Of a DNA stretch of 64,000 nucleotides, positions 56,364 to 64,000 are shown one piece after another; the first letter of the stretch is position 1, and every line of letters begins with the position of its first letter. Source of the stretch: Timema cristinae (Eukaryota > Arthropoda > Insecta > Phasmatodea > Timematidae). Below the pieces are notes generated by a model. The model had not been told where the DNA came from. It worked only from the letters and a program-made list of their open reading frames with translations, and searched no databases. The translations under genes were made by a program, and so were the position numbers. The DNA lies in NCBI GenBank assembly GCA_039000515.1, contig JBCFYV010011135.1, positions 21,106,927 through 21,170,926 of the forward strand, given 5' to 3'.

Positions 56364-58746
56364 TTCCGTACTACACACACAAACCAACAATCCAACATTA
56401 GTTTTATTTATATGGCAATGCCATTTGTTACTAACCAGTGTTAGCTGTCTTTTAATTATTAGAGTAGTTATCGATTTGTATGATATAAGTTATGTAAATG
56501 AAAGTTAAAATTAAATAAATATTTAACTTAAACCTTAAGATTTATTTGACCAAATAAACACTTTTGGTTAACTAATACTAATAAAAATCAATCAAATCAT
56601 AAACACAGGTCACTGTTTTATAATCTTCAAATTTATCTTTGGGTTTTAGATTGAGATCTATATTCTAGTTTATCCTTGCTTTTAAAATGCAAATAACATT
56701 TCGAAATTCAAGACGATTAAATAAATCATATTTTATTTCTTGTAACTTTTATTTTGATAAGTTTTAAAAATTTCATAAATTTGTTCACCTCTTGAATGGT
56801 TTTTATACCATTTTACTAAATTTCATCTTTCATTGAGAAATAATAAAATGATTCTGAACAAATATATATCTGGACAGGCCTACATATATACAAACACCAT
56901 TAGACCTTTATTAGATTTAATAGATGTATATATTACTAAATATATTACCATGTATATGATTATATAACTATATATATTTATAAATATAGGCCTGTAAGCA
57001 AACATATATTATGTATGAATAGCTATATATAGTTATATATGCATATGTAAGACTGTATAATTAGGCTTATATATATATTTACATATGCATATGTAGAAAA
57101 ATACTTCCTTTTCTTAGGAAGAACATTAAATTCAAGTTTACTATAGTTAGTCAAACAATGTTAATATATTCATTCATCTTTCAAGTAATATTCATATGTC
57201 ACTTTTGTATAGACATTATCAATATTTATTAAATAACACCAATAATATAGTTGAATACTATAAAAGTTTGCATCAAATAAATATGTTTGTATTTTTTCTA
57301 CTGTTCTTCCAACAAAAATCAGGGTATTATATATTTATATATAGCAATATACATAAATATGGTCAAAATTTTAGAAAAATTACAAAAAAATAAACTGTTG
57401 CTCAAATTTTAATCTACCACACATGGTTTTAAAAGAATTATACTGTCCGACAAAAATTATGTTGTAAAACAGTCAAATGTTGTACGTTTAAATTGGAGTT
57501 TAACATTAAATTAAATAACTCTACACCATCGAAAAAATTAAGAATGTTTCTCTAGAGTAGTTCACTCTACCTAAAGACAAAACATTATATTCTTAAGCCA
57601 TTCCAATTTTTATTTAAAGCAAATTACTTTGTTATTTTTCAATTGGGTTTTGGACCCCCTTTGTTAGCTGCACAGACACATAAAAACAAAGTAGTAATTC
57701 TGAAGCAGTTAATAGGGTAAGGTACAAAAAACATATAGAATTACCCTTCTTTTTTTTTTAGTGTCGTTTCAGTCTTCTGTAGTTTAGCCACGTGACCTTA
57801 TTCATCTATTGTTAAGGTTTCTACAAAGGCCTTCACTACCGGTAGTTGAACATTATGAAAGAAACAGTGTTTATCTGCACAAGCTACCAAATTTACAAAA
57901 CTAGTAAATTGTAAACAAGTAATGTAAGGAATGCATGGTATAAAACAAGTTAATGTATAGTATAAAATCATTTAAAGCATAGATTAAAAAGGGTTAATGC
58001 TTAGTATAAAACAGATTGATGCATAATATTAAACAAGTTAATGCATACTGCAAGTTCATTTGGACTTAGGTAAAACATGTGTTTCTGCGTGATATGGAAA
58101 TGGAAACGATATTGAAAATAAATGGTACGGAACTCCGCAACGAATTTCTCGCTCTATTTTTTTTATAGAGATATATATACTCATAGCTCATAATATATGT
58201 AAACAAAATAATATTCACTTGTAAATCCAATCACCAATTAGGCTATTTTTCCTTAAATTATAATTGTATTCACAGTTTTAAATGTTATAAGTTTATTTTT
58301 AAAGAATTAGCGTCTTCATTTGTATATTTGGACCAAACAAAATATTTATTTTGGGTCCTCAAGAGTCATAACTTCATATTAAAATGTTGATTTATGGTAA
58401 AAATTGTAATTATTTTGCAATAGGTTGCACATCTTATTGTTATAGAATTTTTTATTAAATTCATTACTTATAAGTTTTGACCAATAAAACAGGTACATAT
58501 TTAATATTGAGTCTAAAATTATAGAGATAGTCATTGTTGTGCAAACATTTCCCTTAAGAGGTAGAAGTAAAAAAAAAACATAATTCTTTTTGAGAGAATT
58601 AATTATTTAATTACTCTATGGCATTAGAGAATTATTGAGTTAAAACTTAAGTGGTATTTCTTTATAAATAAAGCTCACAATATTGTATTAATATATTTTC
58701 CAATATCTAATAAAGTATTGGTTTTATAAAAAAATATTTCAAATAA
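56363..58746. other. AT-rich spacer, no gene seen
   Basis: TA-rich between 56,870 and 57,080. A short motif (GTTAATGCATAGTATAAAAC and variants) recurs about five times at 57,930-58,060. Confidence 0.5.
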
Positions 58747-58749
58747 ATG

Positions 58750-59455
58750 TTTATTATTTTAATAGTGCTACATGATAAATTATTTACTATCTCAAATAAT
58801 TTCAAAGATTTTGACATTTCTGCTTCTTTAAAATACCCTAAAAATCTTTTTTTTTGGGAAAATGAAAGTATTCAATGTGTTTTCAATTTAAATCAACACA
58901 TAGATACGAATTTAAATCAAAATATTTATAGATGATTTTGAGAGAACCAATTTTTTCTCGTTTTTCCTTTTGTAAACAACTATTAATTTTATGGTTAAAC
59001 AGACACACAAAAAGCCGGAATTACAAAAAACACTTTTTAGGGTTCGGGGGTTCTTGAGATGTCAACACCTATCACCATTTCTTTTACGGTCGCAATACTT
59101 TACCTTTAGTGTTCGAAAAGTTAATACATATATATTTGCGTATAGCTTGAAAGTTAATGATTTTATTAAAGATTATTTCAAATAAATTATGTACTATAAA
59201 TAGTCCTACATATTCGCAATGATAAATAATTTCAAATCTCAAATATTTTCGTAATTTATTAAATTAGAATTAATGCATCTGACCGAAACTCTTAGTAATT
59301 TTTCCGAAAAAAATGAGAGTAACTATTTTGTTTATAGTATTGATGTATACTTATCAATTTAAATTTAATATAAATCTTTATAGCCGATTTTGAGAAAATT
59401 GAATTTTTCTCTTTTTTTCCGTTTAATAAACTACTCTTAATTTTAGGGTTATATA
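58750..59455 (+). repeat. Diverged direct duplication, ~455-bp spacing
   Basis: The segment ATAGATGATTTTGAGAGAAC and about 50 further bases (58,927-58,995) recurs at 59,382-59,452. Upstream blocks (AATTTAAATC...) are partly shared. It is AT-rich, so chance similarity inflates the match outside these blocks. Confidence 0.5.
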
Positions 59456-59529
59456 TAGAATTCTAATAGAATACCAAGTCTTTGCCCAATTGGTAAAATA
59501 GTTTATTTATCAAATGCTAGTTCCAAATA

Positions 59530-59720
59530 TAGTGAAGAGGAATGTTTAATTCAGATGAAGTATACCCACATGTGCTTGGAAAGAGAGTGTAAGGCAATTT
59601 AGGTAAAGCAACTTTTATTAGATTATCATACGTTAACCAGATTTAAATCCTTATCAGCCCACCAATGGCAGTCCAGTTTATTGTGGTGCGTGTGTGATGA
59701 ATTTTACTTTGTGCCCACCA
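59530..59720 (-). mobile_element. SINE-B copy, diverged
   Basis: On the minus strand a head trace CCGGCTTTGGTGGGCAC, a B-box-like AAGGATTTAAATCTGG and a body with CACTCTCTTTCCAAGCAC are present. Confidence 0.6.
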
Positions 59721-59854
59721 AAGCCGGTGTTAAAGGAATTCATCTAAGGAGTAGAATTAAATCTATTTATATTATGTATGCTCACGGCGCTAAATAATTA
59801 AAAATTAGATAACCCATGTCCAGTGGAAATAATGCTTGCTAAACATATATGTCT

Positions 59855-60085
59855 CGAGAATAGTATTTCATTCTATCTCACGGCGCAAAGGAATGAAAAG
59901 TAAGAAAGCCCCCTTAATTGTGAGAATACAACTTGGTTTGCATTTATGTTAGAAGAATAGTATCTAAATCTATCTCACGGCGCAAAGGACTGAAAAGTAA
60001 GAAAACCCTTTTGACTGGGAGAATACAACTTGCTTTGCTGTTATGTTAGAAGAATAGTATCTAAATCTATCTCACGGCGTTAGTA
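59855..60085 (+). repeat. ~97-bp tandem repeat, ~2.3 copies
   Basis: GAATAGTATCTAAATCTATC and CTCACGGCG recur at 59,858, 59,955 and 60,052. Two full units with ~90% likeness are followed by a partial one. Confidence 0.85.
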
Positions 60086-60416
60086 AATGTAAAGTGATTA
60101 GACAATCCTAAGTATAAGTACAACTGCTATTCACACAGATATTTTATAAATACGGCTAGGGATTGTAAAATATATTACTTCTTGTATTATGTTTATATTT
60201 ATACAAGAGCTCTTTAAACTTAACCTCTAATTAAGTAGCCTATGACAGATATTTAAAAAATACATGACTATTAAACTCATTGAAAACTAATCAAACTCTC
60301 TAAATGCCTTCATATGGATTATCCTCACTCTACAATTTCACAATTGCTTTGAGGATGGAATATTTGTACAAACTGCTGAAATCTAGCAGTCCTACCTTGA
60401 CGGATTATACTACGAT
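60086..60416. other. AT-rich spacer
   Basis: Nothing recognisable. Confidence 0.5.
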
Positions 60417-60428
60417 TCTGTCTTATTG

Positions 60429-60710
60429 TTGGTGACCTGGTGGTCTAGGGGTAAGGTGTTAGACTTCTATGCTGGCGGCCGGGGTTCGATCCTCGGTCCC
60501 GGCACAGATTTATCTGATTTCCAAACCCTTCCATCACCTCTGACAAGACATCTTGTGAATGTGTGGAATGCCAGGCCTACACCGTGGTTCGGATTCCACG
60601 TTAAACTGTAGGTCCTTCATTTCATCTCACAATCACCCTACCATTACACATTAGCGTAAGTGCGTATAACCCGAACGGGTAGTAAGACGCGGTGCTAATA
60701 ATAATAATAA
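60429..60710 (+). mobile_element. SINE-A, full length with target-site duplication
   Basis: Near-consensus copy of the body-deletion subfamily. A perfect 12-bp duplication, TCTGTCTTATTG, flanks it at 60,417-60,428 and 60,711-60,722. Little divergence suggests recent insertion. Confidence 0.96.
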
Positions 60711-60929
60711 TCTGTCTTATTGGTTATACCATAGTGTAATTCAAGGTAAGCTTGATAGCTTTCAAGTTAAGAGGGAAGAATCGTTCCCTCTTTAGCAATT
60801 AAAATAAAATTATCGACACAATCACTTGGTACGATTCCACACGCTTAGTTTATTTCTTGACCATCTAAATTCCAATAACATCACCCAAGTACATAAACTC
60901 TCTTTATTTTACTCGTTAGAGTTGTATTA

Positions 60930-61173
60930 ATATTAGCACCACGTCTTACTACCCGTTCTGTCTATACGCAATTGCACTAATGTGTGATTGTGAGATGAAA
61001 TGGAGGTCCTACAGTTTAACGTGGGATCCGAACCATGGTGGGAGGCCTGGACATTCCACACGTTCACAAGTTGTGATTAATACACGTCTTGTTGAGGTGA
61101 AGGAAGGGTTTGGGAATCAGATAAGTCTGTGCCAGGGCCGAGGAATGATCCTGAGACCACCAGCATAGAAACT
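60930..61173 (-). mobile_element. SINE-A copy, head damaged
   Basis: Tail (GAACGGGTAGTAAGACGTGG), the longer body with GTATTAATCACAAC, and part of the head are present. The A-box half is lost at TATGCTGGTGG. Confidence 0.85.
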
Positions 61174-61179
61174 TGTAAT

Positions 61180-61380
61180 AAAGATAAACTGTTGACCTTG
61201 GTGTTCTTAAGGTGAAGTCTTCGCCTCAGGATCTGATTTCCTTGAGCAATAAAAATACGTAGCACAGCTTCCTTCGGAGTGGAAATGAAGCATATATGTG
61301 AAGCTTAAAATATATTCAAGAAATATCTTTCCCGTAAAACATTAATAGGCCTTTCACGCTCGCTCATAGAAATTCTTTGT
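61180..61380 (+). repeat. Dispersed repeat G, copy 2
   Basis: Blocks GCTTCCTTCGGAGTGG and CGCTCGCTCATAGAAATTCT match copy 1 at 5,700 in order and spacing. Confidence 0.5.
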
Positions 61381-63875
61381 GGAGGGTGATGGGAAATAAC
61401 CACACTATATGAACCCTCCTAGAACACGGTATTTCTACCAGATGGAGAAGGCAGGACTAACCAGCATTGTGGATAGAAATCTCACTAAACCAACTTTGGG
61501 GGGGGGGGGTAATTTAATAAGAAAGAAAACATATTTACTATTTCTTTATCTCCAATCCTATTTTTTCATATCTCCACTTTTAATTATTTATCTTCTTAAT
61601 AGTATTTGTCTATTATATACCTATTTATTTATATCCATTGTGCTTTCCATCTATTTTCCTTTTTATTTTACTTTCTCTAACTTTCCCTTTTGTATATTAC
61701 TTTAAATATTTATTTATCATTCCCTTTAATCGTTTCTCTTTTTCCATACCCCTTTTGTTTTCTCTATTTATGTTACTCCTTTTTCTTAGTTTTTTTCTCT
61801 CACCCATTCTTTTCCCTATTATTTTGATCTCTCTTCGTCTCAAACTCCTACTTATTACGATTACTTGTTCTTGCGAGGCTCTAAAATAAACTTAGGAAAC
61901 TTGGTGATTTTAAGGTTTCCTTATCATGCCAATGGTTTAGTGGGGAAAAGATAGTCTCGTATAGTTTGGTGACAGTGAACTGATGGCTCAAATAAAAACA
62001 TGGTCTGGTAACTAGATATTCAATAAATATGTTCATTATTAAAATATATAAGATTGTATTTATAATGATAACCCTTACGTATAAATCAAAAAGACGGTGT
62101 ACAAAATATCTTGAAATAATCTCTGGTGATCAATTTATTTTTAAATTTTTTAAATTAAATTATATCTATGTTTCTAGGCCATTTACCTTGACTCATTACA
62201 ATGATTAATTAACCTAAAACTTCGTTGAATATAGTCTAATTTTCAGGAGATATGCAGGATAATTATATGGTACGATATAACTAAACAAACTTTATCGTAT
62301 TGGGTATTATGTTTTCAAATTTAATGTTCAAGAATAGTTTTGAGTAATCTACCCTTCATGTTTTTTTATGATAAGAACAAACACATAATCTTGTTAATCA
62401 TAATAATTCCTCTTTATTTATTGTTGTGTATAACAAAATGTTCAATTATATTTTTTTAATTCAAATTTTCCAAATAAAAATATGTATATACTATAAAATT
62501 ATTTGTACATGTGTAAAAATAAAATCCTGTTCTTATTTATCATGAAAAATTTATTCCATAATATCATTCTCTATTCACTCTTAAAAGTCAACATTCCAAA
62601 CTTTTCAAATTTTATTTGGTTTGTGTTAGTAAACTACGCCTAAATTAATTTATTTGAGATAAATATAAGTAGATTAATAATGATTATCTAAAAGAAACCT
62701 TTGATACAAATTTTGTCCAAATATTAAGAACTATTGCCACAAAACAAACTTTTCAAATATCAGTCGCTAGTAACCAAAATTAATTATATTTAAAACAAAT
62801 CAATATAGCTATGTGTAATACAAGAAACTTAGCCAAAATGTTAAACAATTAGAACCAAATTATATAAAAATTTTTTAAATATTCAAATAAAAAGTTAAAA
62901 AGAAAAATAACCATAAATGAGGGTTTACCACAAAAACAAATATAAAGTGATATTTTTCATGTTAAAAAAACTTATTTATTTGTATTACAAACAAAATTTT
63001 TATAAAGCTCTCTTTGAAAAATTTGTAATTCAAAAGAATTTATTAATAGACCTTAAACTAGAAGTAGTTTACTATGGTAGAAAATGGTGTTTGGTATAGC
63101 CCTATAAAACCTAAATATAAAATTTGAACAAAATCCATAAAATCGTTAAGAATCTGTGGTTTGAGACAGACAGACAGAGAGAAAGAGAGAAATACATGGA
63201 GACAGACTGATTTGTTAAAGATACTTTTTTGGATATACTATGTTCACATTAAACTTAAATATTCATCATAATATCGAGATTGATCTTTTCAAGATCACAA
63301 TACTTTCTCTTGAAATGAGCTAGTAAAAAAGGAAAATGAGAAGATATTTACAAATATACACACACACACATTTTGGAATATTGGTGAATTAGAATTTATT
63401 GATGTAATCAAATGCATGTAAAATTAGACAGTGGGAAAAAAAAAGAGGGATTAATGGAATGACACTAAGGCCAATTTCTTAAATTTTATATCAATTTTAT
63501 TTTTAGCATGGCAAATTAAATATTGCTTCTGAAAATACATTTTATTTTTAAAAACACAGTGATCTAAGAGAATATGATTACCCTGAAATTTTAAATCTTT
63601 GTTCCTTCCTATTTAAAATTTATTTAAAAAAAAAACCACTAACTTATTAAACTTTTGTCACTTATATTTAATTACGAGAAAATATTGTAAGTGTTAAAAA
63701 AAAAACAAAGTAGTAAGGGAAATAGTTTGACCAAAACAAATCATGATTGTCGGTGTAATAGAGAATAAATAAAGATAAGAAAAATTATCTGAGCTTATCA
63801 CCAATTGTTGTAAAGTCAATAAAATATCGCAGGTTACGGTAAACAGAACATGCAGCCTGAGTGGAATAATCTAGA
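61381..63875. other. AT-rich spacer, no gene seen
   Basis: A G-run of ~11 at about 61,499 and a T-rich stretch to 61,840 yield hydrophobic-looking frames of 83-98 codons (F/L/I-rich), which I treat as compositional. (GACA)n/(GA)n lies near 63,160-63,190. Confidence 0.45.
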
Positions 63876-64000
63876 ACTGTGTTCTGGGTATTTACTGGAA
63901 AACCGAATCGGAAGAGACCATTGGAAGACAAACTCGGATAGGAGGATAAATATTAGTATAGGGAATTAGATGGACCAGATATAAACAACTCAAGATATGG
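63876..64000 (+). pseudogene. Non-LTR retrotransposon C-terminus, cut by window end
   Basis: The translation gives RTVFWVFTGKPNRKRP, matching the [R]AVF.ILTGKP.GKRP start of the C-terminal region seen at 9,680 (minus) and 16,688 (plus). Frameshifts follow. CTCAAGATATGG at the window end is the start of the ~46-bp segment that is repeated in the other copies. Confidence 0.7.

Noticed and set aside
61409..61889. Hydrophobic frames resembling membrane proteins
   Set aside because: They come from T-rich DNA, which always reads as F/L/I/S, and they overlap in different frames.

Overview
The window is AT-rich eukaryotic DNA, most likely from an arthropod and probably an insect. The pointers are a decayed Helitron with a Rep-helicase reading frame of arthropod type, non-LTR retrotransposon C-termini of a kind common in insects, a short tract of degenerate TTAGG (the insect telomere motif), and dense tRNA-derived SINEs. 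I found no intact host gene. Apart from the Helitron fragments, open frames are short and mostly fall in repeats or low-complexity DNA. The species cannot be fixed from the sequence.

Layout. 1-5,000: three SINEs in a row, a (TA)n tract, further SINEs and a ~490-bp non-autonomous Helitron-like element. 5,000-16,000: AT-rich spacer with dispersed repeats, a minus-strand LINE C-terminus expanded into a ~45-bp minisatellite, a second Helitron-like copy next to a SINE tail, and an inverted pair of tRNA-like units. 16,000-25,000: a second LINE C-terminus and a thicket of SINEs, several with target-site duplications. 25,033-27,238: about 69 copies of a 32-bp minisatellite with higher-order structure, followed by a decayed LINE (27,425-28,360). 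30,061-30,646: a long inverted repeat holding the TTAGG-like tract and one tRNA-like unit. 34,273-41,300: a 7.0-kb Helitron with recognisable termini, two candidate introns and a Rep-helicase frame broken by stops and frameshifts. 42,000-61,400: a third Helitron-like copy, more SINEs, two more inverted tRNA-like pairs and several short tandem arrays. 61,400-64,000: featureless AT-rich DNA, ending inside another LINE C-terminus.

Repeat families are named here for convenience. SINE-A has a tRNA-like head starting GGTGACCTGGTGGTCTA. SINE-B has a Leu-like head with a long variable arm. A and B have unrelated heads but the same ~50-bp 3' tail ending in (TAA)n or AAT-rich sequence. Family C is an inverted pair of tRNA-like units. 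D, E, F and G are other dispersed repeats, the first three with tRNA-like parts. The window therefore records successive transposon insertions rather than a set of cooperating genes. The best targets for follow-up are family C, the shared A/B tail, the 32-bp array and the intron-bearing Helitron.
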